Notes: generated from the sequence alone by a model not told the origin. 37,498 bases of DNA from Candidatus Kaiserbacteria bacterium RIFCSPLOWO2_01_FULL_51_21 (GCA_001781435.1 MFLV01000010.1:1-37498), one strand, 5' to 3'; positions 22,101-28,734 are shown, counted from the first letter of the stretch. Numbers and translations are program-made.

Positions 22101-23018
22101 ACCAACCGCCCGATTATCGCGTATCCGTCCGCCTGCGCCTGTCTCGGCACCGGGGAAGGGAGCGACGAGTGTCGGATGGTTATGCGTTTCCGCCGTTGCG
22201 GTGATATGTTGTAGCAAGTTTTTTGTGCCAAACGCAGAGGGTTGGCCGGGCATTCTTGGTAGAAATACCTCGACTTCACATCCGCGAATGACGCCGGCGT
22301 TATCATGAAAGGCAATAAGACTGTTGTTCGGGTCGCGCTTCCATGGCTCCTTCACGATATCCATCAAGGTCTCTGGCATAACTTTGCCGTTGATCACTTG
22401 GATGCCGCGGAAAAACCAATGCCGGCTGTGTTCAGAATTGCCGTTGCCGATTTGGAACAACTCGACATCGGTAGGATTCCGCCCTAGACGTTTGAACAGC
22501 TCCGTCCAGTGTGCGATATCCCAGTCGTCCATCCCGAGGCCGAGCTTTGTGTTCGCCTCGCGCAGGGCTTTCTCGTCCTGTTCGAGAACGGGCACGGTGC
22601 GCACCGGCTCGGGCTTAAGTCCTGAGTCGAACGTCGTGAGGCTCGAACCGTAAACCTCTTGGGTCATCGGGTCGAGGATGTGCTGGATAATTTCGTCTGT
22701 ATCTAAGTCGATATCAGGCCAAGTACCGGGCTGGTACCGACTCGATTTCTCGATTCGCCGCACGGGCAACCCCATCGACTGGCAAATTGCGACCGCGCTT
22801 GAGGAGAACGGCGTCTCGACACTAAGTCGAGGACCGATCTCCACCACTTCGGCGTCTTTCAGGCCCGGCTCAACGCTTATGTTGTCGAGCGGATCGGAAA
22901 TGAGCCATTTCAAGAGGTCAAGCTCGTTGGGCGCAAGCGCCCGCTGAAGTTCGACGTAGAAGCATTCCTCGAAGGAATGCTTCTGCCCGCTAGGGCGCCT
23001 ATAAAGTCGCATTAGCAT
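19191..23018 (-). CDS. purL: Phosphoribosylformylglycinamidine synthase, single-chain type
   Basis: 1275 residues, similar to the large single-chain PurL of Proteobacteria (about 1300) rather than the split PurL/PurQ/PurS form. It converts FGAR, glutamine and ATP to FGAM in purine synthesis. The N-terminal PurS-like region starts MLMRLYRRPSGQKHSFEE. The synthetase core carries TATAETHNHPTLVAPFPGAE, and the glutaminase domain at the C-terminus has FSLGVCNGCQLMANIGWLPY with the nucleophilic cysteine and MMPHPERCF with the histidine and glutamate. AAGGAG lies 7 nt before the ATG at 23018; the open frame extends 240 nt further upstream through the intergenic region and is rejected. guaA lies just upstream, making a purine pair. 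No other pur genes are in the window. Confidence 0.95.
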   Translation of the reverse strand: MLMRLYRRPSGQKHSFEECFYVELQRALAPNELDLLKWLISDPLDNISVEPGLKDAEVVEIGPRLSVETPFSSSAVAICQSMGLPVRRIEKSSRYQPGTWPDIDLDTDEIIQHILDPMTQEVYGSSLTTFDSGLKPEPVRTVPVLEQDEKALREANTKLGLGMDDWDIAHWTELFKRLGRNPTDVELFQIGNGNSEHSRHWFFRGIQVINGKVMPETLMDIVKEPWKRDPNNSLIAFHDNAGVIRGCEVEVFLPRMPGQPSAFGTKNLLQHITATAETHNHPTLVAPFPGAETGAGGRIRDNRAVGRGGLVHVGLSGYCVGNLHIRDFNIPGETIGGEISPRHASPLDILIEGSNGVSDYGNKIGEPLIGGFCRSFGLMVSGARREFRKPVLYTAGIGRVLDNHVQKRSPEKGMLVVRIGGPAFRIGVGGGSASSMIHGVQDEGLDFKSVQRGNAEMENRANRVIQACAEMCGGNLIESIHDQGAGGPSNVLTELMEPSGGKVDIRKITVGDQTMSVLEIWVAEYQEGYGLLVRPENFEMFESICQRERVNCEVLGVITGDGNVVVEDSADNTTPVNLSLKNILSEMPRKRFASESPRVVHKPIVVPEGLTVDEALQMVFKLPQVGSKGFLVRKVDRSVTGLVARQQCCGPNQVPVADVAVTADGYFGLTGAATALGEQPIKMLVSPAAGARMAVAEMLTNLASACITRLSDVKCRANWMWAAKLPGEGVFLYDAAVAMRDIMLRLGIAIDGGKDSLSMATQVGSDLVVSPGELAILGYAPVPDITKVVTPDLKGGGCLGFINLGGPYRRLGGSALAQALGQVGDESPDLDLNGVSYLRYAFEAVQELIDKELITAYHDVSDGGLIAAAAEMCIAGNRGACLRYNRGIDPFSELFCEEAGMLFEFAPKSRGAITRVMNKHGMFYDQIGTVDAKEGGNLCILNSTTRLLDRKVTELRQWWEATSTRLERLQANPDTVEAENRSHADGRTIQYELSFVPKSLSLFVRSVQSHKPKVAILREEGTNGDREMAAALYTAGLEPWDITMSDLLDGRVTSLDDFRGLVNPGGFSYADVFGSAKGWAGPIRFNPRVKAMFDSFHDRQETFSLGVCNGCQLMANIGWLPYQGIPEALQPRLVHNQSGRFESRWVGVKILKSPSILLQGMEESVLGIWVAHGEGRFLFPDPHVADEIRKQELIPLVYVGPDSEATETYPYNPNGSPEGWAALCTPDGRHLAMMPHPERCFLKWQWPWMPEKFRELNASPWLQMFQNAYDWCLRG

Positions 23019-23054
23019 GACAGCACTCCTTCGTTGTTTGTAGCTACAGATTGT

Positions 23055-23081
23055 CAAAAAACTCGGCACCACAGAAGGTGC
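23055..23081 (-). terminator. Candidate weak terminator between guaA and purL
   Basis: On the minus strand GCACC-TTCTGT-GGTGC is followed by CGAGTTTTTT. The stem has only five pairs, so partial termination or attenuation before purL is the most that can be said. The rest of the 133-bp gap holds a CTAATTTTAATTAG palindrome near 23125 and the purL ribosome site. Confidence 0.4.
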
Positions 23082-23151
23082 TTCTAGGGCGAATCTACCA
23101 TTATTTCGCCGTATCTGAAAGCTAATTAAAATTAGTTTCTTTGGCAAAAAA

Positions 23152-24690
23152 CTACTCCATCTCCGTCGTTGCCGGGGGCTTCTTGGTAGGGTCGTACCAG
23201 ACTCGCACAATCTCCGGATGGCGTGTGAGTGTTGTCGATATCTCGTCTTCAATCTCATCTGAGAAGTGAATACCCCGAGCCGTCATGAAGTCGATAGTTT
23301 CGACTGCTCGAACGACGATAGCGCCCCCGTAGACGCGGGCATCGCCCTTGACCCCGACGGTGTTTACACCCAAGTAGGCCACGATGAGTTGCGAGAGCCG
23401 ATCATAGACGCCGTGTCGCATGAGAATCTCTCGTACCCGCGCATCCGCGAAGCGGACGATAGCAAGCTTCTCCGGAGTCGCCGGAACCCCAACGACTCGC
23501 AGAAAGAGTCCCGGGCCCGGGAACGGCTGGCGATTTGAAACGCTTTCCGGCAGTCCAACCTCTCTTGCAAGAGCCTGAACTTCGTACTTGAAAAGGCAAT
23601 CGACCGGGTGTAGCTGCAATAAATCGCCCATGTCGAGTCCCACGTTGTGGTGGGACTTAATGAGAGCGCCTCCGGTCGCTCCGGACTCGATACGGTCCGT
23701 GGCAAGCGTGCCTTGAAGCACCGCCGTTGCACCGAAATCTTGGGCCGCCCGCACGAAAAGAGACACATAGACCTTTTTGAAACGACTGCGTTTCTCCTCC
23801 GAGTCGATTACGCCCGCCATCGCACTCTGGAATTCTTGACGAGCGTCCATGACTTTGAGATTCACTCCCGCATCGGCTGCGTGCTTCTTAATCTCATCGA
23901 GCTCTCCTTCGCGGAGCTGTCCTCCGTCGAGAGTAACCGCAAGCAGCCGCTCTTTCAGCACCGGCGCAAGGATTGCCGAGACCGTCGTTGAGTCAACGCC
24001 TCCGCTGAAGCCGAAGATTACCCGTCCGTTTGGAAGTCGAGCCGACACATCTTCCCGAATCGAAGAAATTATCGAGGACGGCATCCAGTCGTTCTCGCAT
24101 CCTGCAAGTCGCAAGAAATTCGTGAGCATTGTCTTGCCGTATGGCGTATGGGTCACTTCGGGATGGAATTGAACGCCCAACATAGCGCCCCTCGCCATTG
24201 CGGCGATAGTTCCGGTATCCGTGTGTCCAAGAATACTGAAGCCTTCAGGAACCGAGATGACGGAATCGCCGTGACTCATCCAAACCCTCTGACGTCTTGG
24301 CGTATCGGCAAAGAAGAGATGGCCTCTCTCATCAAGATTTATTTCCGCTTCGCCGTATTCGCGGTTGCCGAGCACTGCCTTTACTTCACCTCCAAGGCGA
24401 TGTGCCAGCCACTGCATGCCGTAGCAAATGCCAAGGAGAGCAATCGGCTGACCGTCCTGCCGCATGAGGGACAGCACTTCGGCAGGCGGCTGCGGCGCAT
24501 CGCTGTTGTAGACGCTCGATGCCCCGCCGGAGAGAATCACTGCTTTGAGCGGATTTTTCTTGAGCCAGCTCGCGGCGTTTCTGGAATCGAGTATCACCGA
24601 GCGCACCCCAAGCTCCCGCAATGTCCGCTCGATGAGGAGCGTGTATTGGGAGCCAAGTTCGATAATCGCTACATTTGGCAAGGACGCCAT
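23152..24690 (-). CDS. guaA: GMP synthase (glutamine-hydrolysing)
   Basis: 512 residues, full length. The class-I glutamine amidotransferase domain has IALLGICYGMQWLAHRLGGE with nucleophile Cys89, and GVQFHPEVTHTPYG with the catalytic His-Glu. The ATP pyrophosphatase domain follows with the PP-loop GFSGGVDSTTVSA. The C-terminal dimerisation domain contains QPFPGPGLFLRVVG and ends ALTRHPEIVRVWYD-like sequence (here TLTRHPEIVRVWYDPTKKPP). It aminates XMP to GMP. The final residues (PATTEME) extend past the usual WE end. The ATG at 24690 is close after the quinone-reductase gene, and purL follows, so guaA-purL are likely co-transcribed. Confidence 0.96.
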   Translation of the reverse strand: MASLPNVAIIELGSQYTLLIERTLRELGVRSVILDSRNAASWLKKNPLKAVILSGGASSVYNSDAPQPPAEVLSLMRQDGQPIALLGICYGMQWLAHRLGGEVKAVLGNREYGEAEINLDERGHLFFADTPRRQRVWMSHGDSVISVPEGFSILGHTDTGTIAAMARGAMLGVQFHPEVTHTPYGKTMLTNFLRLAGCENDWMPSSIISSIREDVSARLPNGRVIFGFSGGVDSTTVSAILAPVLKERLLAVTLDGGQLREGELDEIKKHAADAGVNLKVMDARQEFQSAMAGVIDSEEKRSRFKKVYVSLFVRAAQDFGATAVLQGTLATDRIESGATGGALIKSHHNVGLDMGDLLQLHPVDCLFKYEVQALAREVGLPESVSNRQPFPGPGLFLRVVGVPATPEKLAIVRFADARVREILMRHGVYDRLSQLIVAYLGVNTVGVKGDARVYGGAIVVRAVETIDFMTARGIHFSDEIEDEISTTLTRHPEIVRVWYDPTKKPPATTEME

Positions 24691-24734
24691 GTGTTTCTCT
24701 GACGATAGCGAAAATTGCCTGAAGACGCAATCAG

Positions 24735-25328
24735 CTATTTTGCCCGTTCTCCAAGCCGGTGCATTTTTAGAAGCCAGCGGCTTTTTTTCCGAGGCGAAAT
24801 ATTTTCGGAAGGGCCGAGAAGCGTAACCTCAACGTCAAAACCGACAAACCATAAGACGCCGCGGGCAATCTCATTCGTATAATCGCCGACAAAAAGCCAG
24901 ATGAAAAATGGACGGGCACCCGAGGTAACGATGACCCGGGCTGTCTTTTTCGCCATCATCCGCTTCCATAAATGCAGACGTCTCCCGATCCCCTCTTTGT
25001 AATAGCGAAAGGAAAAACCGGGAAGCCACATACGGTCAAAAAGTCCTTTGAGAAGCGCCGGCATGGAGCTCCACCAGTTCGGATATAAAATGACAAGGTG
25101 GTCACACCATTTAATGTCTTCCTGCACTCTGATGAGATCCGGCTCAAGTTCTTGGATAACCTTGTAGCCTTTATGGAGAATGGGGTCAAAGTGTAACTCC
25201 CCGATATTGATGCGCCGCACCTCGTGCCCAGCCGCACGCGCTCCTTCTTCATAGGCGTTGGCAATTTCTCCGGTGAGCGTCTCCGTATCAGAATGACCGA
25301 GTAATACCAGAACTTTCTTTTTCTCCAT
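24735..25328 (-). CDS. Flavodoxin-fold NAD(P)H quinone reductase-like protein
   Basis: 197 residues from ATG 25328 (MEKKKVLVLLGHSDTETLTG). The pattern is that of the NQO1/KefF/MdaB family: VLVLLGHSD with the flavin-phosphate loop, AGHEVRRINIGELHFDPIL, WCDHLVILYPNWWSSMPALL and KGLFDRMWLPGFSFRY. Such enzymes use FMN or FAD for two-electron reduction of quinones and protect against redox stress in the cytoplasm. The C-terminal part is more hydrophobic than usual (FFIWLFVGDYTNEIARGVLW). The start codon is the last part of a 120-nt structured repeat, also found before atpB and atpF. A TTG start inside that repeat (25355) is rejected because the equivalent codon is TTA in the atpF copy. Confidence 0.9.
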   Translation of the reverse strand: MEKKKVLVLLGHSDTETLTGEIANAYEEGARAAGHEVRRINIGELHFDPILHKGYKVIQELEPDLIRVQEDIKWCDHLVILYPNWWSSMPALLKGLFDRMWLPGFSFRYYKEGIGRRLHLWKRMMAKKTARVIVTSGARPFFIWLFVGDYTNEIARGVLWFVGFDVEVTLLGPSENISPRKKSRWLLKMHRLGERAK

Positions 25329-25446
25329 CCCGTTAGAGGTAGGACGCGCACCCAAGAGGGCACGTTCCTACTGCAGAGTTAGGTTGAATGTATTCGACCT
25401 TAGTCATAGCAACAGCTGTTCTGGGCTCCGCGACCTCTAACGGGAT
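25327..25446 (-). promoter_or_regulatory. Structured leader element, copy A (before the quinone-reductase gene)
   Basis: A 120-nt sequence whose ends, ATCCCGTTAGAGGT and ACCTCTAACGGGAT, pair over 14 bp; the last AT belongs to the start codon. Inside are a hairpin AGGUC-GAAUACAUUC-AACCU, and GUAGGAACGUGC pairing with GCGCGUCCUAC (one bulge). Copies at 34506-34624 and 35663-35782 have the same orientation toward their genes. No promoter is seen between it and the upstream gene (stop at 25455), so it is probably internal to a transcript. Confidence 0.85.
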
Positions 25447-25454
25447 TCATGCAC

Positions 25455-25868
25455 TTACGGCGCTACCCTGCCGCGAATCGACTTACTGGCGTAATAGAGC
25501 GCAAAGAAAAAAATAACCGCGATAAGCTGTTGCAGAATAAAAACGATATTCGAGATATCGTGCACGTTCTGATAATGGACAATGGCAATGTATTCAAAAA
25601 AGACAATACCGAGTGCGGAGACCGCCGCATTGGCAAACATGACGCCTATTTGCTTTGGGCTGGTGAGCCCCGCAAGAAGCACCGAGAGAAGAATAACGAT
25701 GACGACCGGGAGCGTCCCCAGAGGCATAAGCTCCGGATGCGAGGGGCTGAATACGAGAACAATCGCTCCGGCGGCAAGCAGGAGCGCCCGCACGATGTCG
25801 CCGTAATAGTGGATCGTTAGGGGCGTCGGCGGCGAGCTTGGTTTTGGTCCGAACATCATGGGATCCAT
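25455..25868 (-). CDS. Small polytopic membrane protein of unknown function
   Basis: 137 residues from ATG 25868 (MDPMMFGPKPSSPPTPLTIH). About four membrane helices: IVRALLLAAGAIVLVFS, LGTLPVVIVILLSVLLAGLT, IGVMFANAAVSALGIVFFEY and IVFILQQLIAVIFFFALYYA. The short N-terminus is proline-rich and the C-terminus basic (KSIRGRVAP), which suggests it faces the cytoplasm. TATACT ends 6 nt before the ATG, so the mRNA is probably leaderless; the alternative start at 25886 lies on the promoter. The next gene is the quinone reductase, reached through structured element copy A. No family recognised. Confidence 0.75.
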   Translation of the reverse strand: MDPMMFGPKPSSPPTPLTIHYYGDIVRALLLAAGAIVLVFSPSHPELMPLGTLPVVIVILLSVLLAGLTSPKQIGVMFANAAVSALGIVFFEYIAIVHYQNVHDISNIVFILQQLIAVIFFFALYYASKSIRGRVAP

Positions 25869-25874
25869 ATTGAA

Positions 25875-25903
25875 AGTATACTCCACTCAGAAACCAATGG
25901 AAA
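25875..25903 (-). promoter_or_regulatory. Promoter of the small membrane protein gene (leaderless)
   Basis: TTTCCA (25898-25903), 17 nt, TATACT (25875-25880) on the minus strand; the ATG starts after 6 nt. The box is preceded by GGAG as in other promoters of this window. Confidence 0.6.
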
Positions 25904-26041
25904 CAACGGTCTTTGTGCGATGGACCTATGGGAGCCGGTCACAAGTTCGCGCGTGCTCGCGCGCCTCGCGACAGCGCCTCGAAGCCGAACTCCTGCGACC
26001 TGCGACTCCCCACACCCCAAGCTTTGCTTGAGAACCCTAGT

Positions 26042-26111
26042 GGACCTGCGGGGAGTCGCACCCCGGACTCGTCCATGCCATGGACGCGTGTTACTGCTAT
26101 ACCACAGGCCC
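26042..26111 (-). tRNA. tRNA-Ala (anticodon GGC)
   Basis: A 70-nt cloverleaf: acceptor GGGCCTG with CAGGTCC (G3:U70, the alanine identity pair), anticodon arm CGTCC-ATGGCAT-GGACG, T stem CGGGG/CCCCG, discriminator A. The D stem has one mismatch. The T loop reads TGCGACT, with G in place of the near-universal U55. CCA is not encoded. It follows the ORF at 26115-26333 by 3 nt. Confidence 0.9.
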
Positions 26112-26114
26112 GCT

Positions 26115-26333
26115 CTACAATTTCTGAATTTCTTTTAAATCGTGGTCGGGCAAATACAAAATCAGAAGTCCTATTATGATTCCGCCAAGGGCAGTCCAAA
26201 TATGACTACCTCCGAGAAATGCCATATCGAATGCATCGAGAACATACCAAATACCTCGCCAGATGAGCACCAGGCCGATAATGATACCCATATTGCGGGT
26301 AAAATAGGAAAGGGTAAGTGTTTCGTTTCTCAT
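26115..26333 (-). CDS. Small two-helix membrane protein between two tRNA-Ala genes
   Basis: 72 residues. Two hydrophobic stretches, MGIIIGLVLIWRGIWYVLDA and WTALGGIIIGLLILYL, followed by a charged tail LPDHDLKEIQKL. It fits between tRNA-Ala(CGC) and tRNA-Ala(GGC) with only 23 and 3 nt to spare, so it must be carried on the same primary transcript as one or both tRNAs, or use a leaderless start: TACAAT lies 8 nt before the ATG. I know similar small proteins of this shape from CPR genomes, but no function. The start at MRNETLTLSYF is the only ATG that keeps both helices. Confidence 0.72.
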   Translation of the reverse strand: MRNETLTLSYFTRNMGIIIGLVLIWRGIWYVLDAFDMAFLGGSHIWTALGGIIIGLLILYLPDHDLKEIQKL

Positions 26334-26356
26334 GCCTAACTATTGTACTTCTTTTT

Positions 26357-26426
26357 GGACCTAGGCGGAATCGGACCGCCGTTTCGGCAATGCGAATGCC
26401 GTGTTCTGCCACTAAACTATAGGCCC
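26357..26426 (-). tRNA. tRNA-Ala (anticodon CGC)
   Basis: A 70-nt cloverleaf: acceptor GGGCCTA with TAGGTCC (G3:U70 present), D arm GTTT-AGTGGCA-GAAC, anticodon arm CGGCA-TTCGCAT-TGCCG, T stem GGCGG/CCGCC, discriminator A. The T loop is TCCGATT, with C at position 55. CCA is not encoded. Confidence 0.9.
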
Positions 26427-26490
26427 GAACTGACAATCAACAACTTACAATAACTCTGGGATAGAGTCTACTTGTGTGGGCAAACGACTA

Positions 26491-26518
26491 TTATTTCCCC
26501 ATAGTGTGGGAGTATACT
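26491..26518 (+). promoter_or_regulatory. Promoter of the solute-binding protein operon
   Basis: TATACT at 26513-26518 preceded by GGGAG, with TTATTT (26491-26496) 16 nt upstream as a weak -35. It gives a leader of roughly 15-20 nt before the ATG at 26540. Confidence 0.55.
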
Positions 26519-26539
26519 GTTGTTACAAGTGTTACCTGC

Positions 26540-27568
26540 ATGCAATCGCCGATGAAAAGAAATCTCGTTCTTCTTGCTGTAGCTCTTTTGATAGCTTTTG
26601 GTGGCTACACGTATTGGCAGTCAACACAATCGCTCACCAAGCTCACCTATCCGACCGCAATCGGCGCTTCCGCTGAGATCGTTATCAAGATAATGAAGTT
26701 TTACGGCATTGACCGAAAACATGGTCTTGACGTGGAACCAATTGCACTTAATCCAACCGAGCTCGAGCGGCAGGAATTTAGCGGTGAACTTGAGGGGATA
26801 CTCATTATGTCACCATTAAGTGCGGCGCGCCTTACTCTCGAAGGACGCCCGATGAAAATTCTCGCTCCTCTAACGTATATGCCCTATTCGATTGCCGTAC
26901 GTACGGATTCCTCTATCGCTACCCTCTCTGATCTCAAGGGCAAAAAAGTCGGGATATTGCCGAAAGTCGTTGATGCCTATAAATCAATTGCGATAATTTT
27001 CCGGTCAGCCGGCATCGACCCGGATCGCGACCTCTTAAGCGCGTATGGCTCAATTCCGGAAATGATCGCGCTTCTTGCTGAGGGCGAGGTAGATGCCACA
27101 CTTGTTTCCTACCCTGGCGCTGCGGGACTTTTCGCTTCCGGCCAATATGCAAGCATCGCTAAACTTGAAAAGCTTTGGGAGACCAATGAAGGAGGCCTCC
27201 CTCACCCTTTTATCTTTCATACCGTATTTGCAGACTGGTATGAACAACCTCAGAACCGTGATACTGCGAGGCGCTTTTTCGACGCCTATTTTGAAACCAT
27301 TGAACTTATGCGCACACGCCCGGAAGTCATGACCGAAGATACAAACCCGTCCATCAAGGAATACTTGGAGCGAAATAATTTGACTTCTGAGACTGCAAAA
27401 CAAATTGTCCGTAACGAAATGACGGCATTTCTGCCGGTAAATTGGAGCGACCGAGACGTCGTCGCCATCGAGCATCTTTTTGATATTGCGGAGAAATTCG
27501 GTTATCTGCCGCAAAGTGCCCCGAAGGATATTATTGTCTCTCCGTCTGAATTTAAAGCCTCTTTATAG
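26540..27568 (+). CDS. ABC-type solute-binding protein, NMT1/THI5/SsuA-like
   Basis: 342 residues from ATG 26540 (a second ATG at 26552 is also possible). The N-terminus MKRNLVLLAVALLIAFGGYTY is an uncleaved anchor or signal peptide; no lipobox cysteine is seen. The mature part has the periplasmic-binding type 2 fold pattern: PTAIGASAEIVIKIMKFYGI, LEGILIMSPLSAARLTLEGR, SIATLSDLKGKKVGILPKVV and LLAEGEVDATLVSYPGAAGL. This group binds small organic molecules such as sulfonates, pyrimidine precursors or nitrate; the ligand cannot be assigned. No permease or ATPase genes adjoin. Instead a double-receiver protein follows 8 nt downstream, which suggests that it senses rather than imports a ligand. 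Confidence 0.82.
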   Translation: MQSPMKRNLVLLAVALLIAFGGYTYWQSTQSLTKLTYPTAIGASAEIVIKIMKFYGIDRKHGLDVEPIALNPTELERQEFSGELEGILIMSPLSAARLTLEGRPMKILAPLTYMPYSIAVRTDSSIATLSDLKGKKVGILPKVVDAYKSIAIIFRSAGIDPDRDLLSAYGSIPEMIALLAEGEVDATLVSYPGAAGLFASGQYASIAKLEKLWETNEGGLPHPFIFHTVFADWYEQPQNRDTARRFFDAYFETIELMRTRPEVMTEDTNPSIKEYLERNNLTSETAKQIVRNEMTAFLPVNWSDRDVVAIEHLFDIAEKFGYLPQSAPKDIIVSPSEFKASL

Positions 27569-27576
27569 AGAAACGT

Positions 27577-28395
27577 ATGGCAAAAAAAATTCTCATTGTT
27601 GAAGACGAGACGACGCTTCTCGACCTTATGCAAACCCATCTCGGAGGTGCGGGATACGATGTCCGAGCGGCTGTGGACGGGGAGGAGGGTCTGAGGCTCA
27701 TAAAAGAGTGGCATCCGGACCTCGTGCTTTTAGATTTTCTTTTGCCCGCAAAAAATGGAATTGAAGTCCTAGAGTCACTCCAGAAAGAAGGCAACAAAAC
27801 GCCGGTTCTTGTCGTCTCTAACTCTGGAAACGAGATGGAGGTTGAGAAGATCCTTGCTCTTGGCGCCCGCGATTACTTGGTAAAAGCAAACTTCACGCCG
27901 GACGAAGTGCTGGCAAAAGTGGAAGAGGTCCTTGGTCTGCCACGCCGCTCTACTCATCGTCGGCAAAAAACTCATGAGGCGCCGCCACCCTCTCCATTAG
28001 AGGGAGGGGAGACTCAATCAAAAACCGATATTGTGCTTATCGAGGACGACCGTTTTCTTCAGGAACTTCTCAAGAAAAAACTTACTTCAGAAAAACTGTC
28101 GGTAAAAACCTCTTACGACGGAGAAGAGGGACTCCGGCTTGTCCGTGAATCACAGCCAACGCTTATTTTGCTCGACCTCCTGCTTCCCGGAATGGACGGG
28201 TTCGAATTCTTGAGCATTGCCAAGCAAGAACCGGCCATCAAAGATATTCCGGTTGTCATACTAAGCAACCTCGGTCAGCGTGAAGAAATCAACCGCGCAA
28301 TGGAACTTGGTGCCGCCGACTTCCTCATCAAATCGAACTTCGCGCCGGACGAAATCTTAAAGAAGGTCAGACCGATGCTCGAAAAAAAATCCTGA
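27577..28395 (+). CDS. Double-receiver response regulator without output domain
   Basis: 272 residues with two CheY-like receiver domains. REC1 covers about 3-120: acidic pair E9-D10, phosphoacceptor Asp53 in LVLLDFLLP, VVSNSG and YLVKANF. REC2 covers about 150-270: VLIEDDRF, LILLDLLLPGMDGF, VILSNLG and FLIKSNF. Both keep the Asp, Ser/Thr and Lys needed for phosphorylation. The linker (about 128-148) holds PPPSPLEGGETQ, encoded by a small GC-rich palindrome, which looks like an inserted element. There is no DNA-binding or enzymatic output domain, so it probably relays or buffers phosphate from a histidine kinase encoded elsewhere. It is co-transcribed with the solute-binding protein gene. Confidence 0.88.
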   Translation: MAKKILIVEDETTLLDLMQTHLGGAGYDVRAAVDGEEGLRLIKEWHPDLVLLDFLLPAKNGIEVLESLQKEGNKTPVLVVSNSGNEMEVEKILALGARDYLVKANFTPDEVLAKVEEVLGLPRRSTHRRQKTHEAPPPSPLEGGETQSKTDIVLIEDDRFLQELLKKKLTSEKLSVKTSYDGEEGLRLVRESQPTLILLDLLLPGMDGFEFLSIAKQEPAIKDIPVVILSNLGQREEINRAMELGAADFLIKSNFAPDEILKKVRPMLEKKS

Positions 28396-28400
28396 ACTAA

Positions 28401-28487
28401 TCGGGGCGCCAAAAATCGAACTCGGTCTCACAATTTGTTGCTCACAAATTCCACGGAAGTGCTGAGCACTTCCGATTTATTCCATTT
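28401..28487 (-). ncRNA. tRNA-like unit 3 of a tandem array behind tRNA-Pro
   Basis: 87 nt on the minus strand: stem-loop CGGAAGUGC-UCA-GCACUUCCG, stem-loop AAUUUGU-GAGCA-ACAAAUU, a T arm CCGAG-UUCGAUU-UUUGG (with G-U pairs) and the 3' end CGCCCCGA. The layout mimics D arm, anticodon arm, T arm and acceptor, but the 5' acceptor strand is not complementary. Confidence 0.6.
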
Positions 28488-28575
28488 TCGGGGTGGGGAG
28501 AATCGAACTCCCGTCTCACAAATTTCTTATCGAAATTTCCACGGATGTGCGGGGCACATCCGGTTCACTTCATAT
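28488..28575 (-). ncRNA. tRNA-like unit 2
   Basis: 88 nt on the minus strand: stem-loop CGGAUGUGC-CCC-GCACAUCCG, stem-loop AAAUUUC-GAUAA-GAAAUUU, T arm GGGAG-UUCGAUU-CUCCC, 3' end CACCCCGA. From GUGAGAC to its end it is identical to the 3' part of tRNA-Pro, showing that it derives from that gene. Confidence 0.65.
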
Positions 28576-28663
28576 TCGGGGCGCCGAGAATCGAACTCGG
28601 ATCTTACAATTCGCTGCTCGCGAATTCCACGGAAGCACCCCATGCTTCCGATTCACTCCGCCT
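28576..28663 (-). ncRNA. tRNA-like unit 1
   Basis: 88 nt on the minus strand: stem-loop CGGAAGCA-UGGGG-UGCUUCCG (loop ends pairing variably), stem-loop AAUUCGC-GAGCA-GCGAAUU, T arm CCGAG-UUCGAUU-CUCGG, 3' end CGCCCCGA. It directly follows tRNA-Pro. Confidence 0.65.
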
Positions 28664-28664
28664 T

Positions 28665-28734
28665 CGGGGTGGGGAGAATCGAACTCCCGTCTCACGAACC
28701 CGAATCGTGTATACTGCCGCTGTACTACACCCCG
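28665..28734 (-). tRNA. tRNA-Pro (anticodon CGG)
   Basis: 70 nt plus discriminator A: acceptor CGGGGTG/CACCCCG with the C1:G72 pair usual for bacterial tRNA-Pro, D arm GTAC-AGCGGCA-GTAT, anticodon arm CACGA-TTCGGGT-TCGTG, T arm GGGAG-TTCGATT-CTCCC. CCA is not encoded. Three tRNA-like units follow it in tandem. Confidence 0.93.

Noticed and set aside
23019-23258. N-terminal extension of PurL
   Set aside because: It overlaps the end of guaA and the intergenic region, while AAGGAG precedes the ATG at 23018.
25329-25355. N-terminal extension MGARPTSNG for the quinone reductase (and for AtpB at 35665-35691), starting at TTG inside the repeat element
   Set aside because: The same position in the atpF copy is TTA and cannot start translation; the shared peptide simply reflects the shared RNA element, and the ATG at its end is common to all three.
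28401-28487. Unit 3 as a UCA-anticodon tRNA for UGA recoding (as in SR1/Gracilibacteria)
   Set aside because: The 5' acceptor strand is not complementary, position 33 is not U, and UGA serves as an ordinary stop in many genes here.
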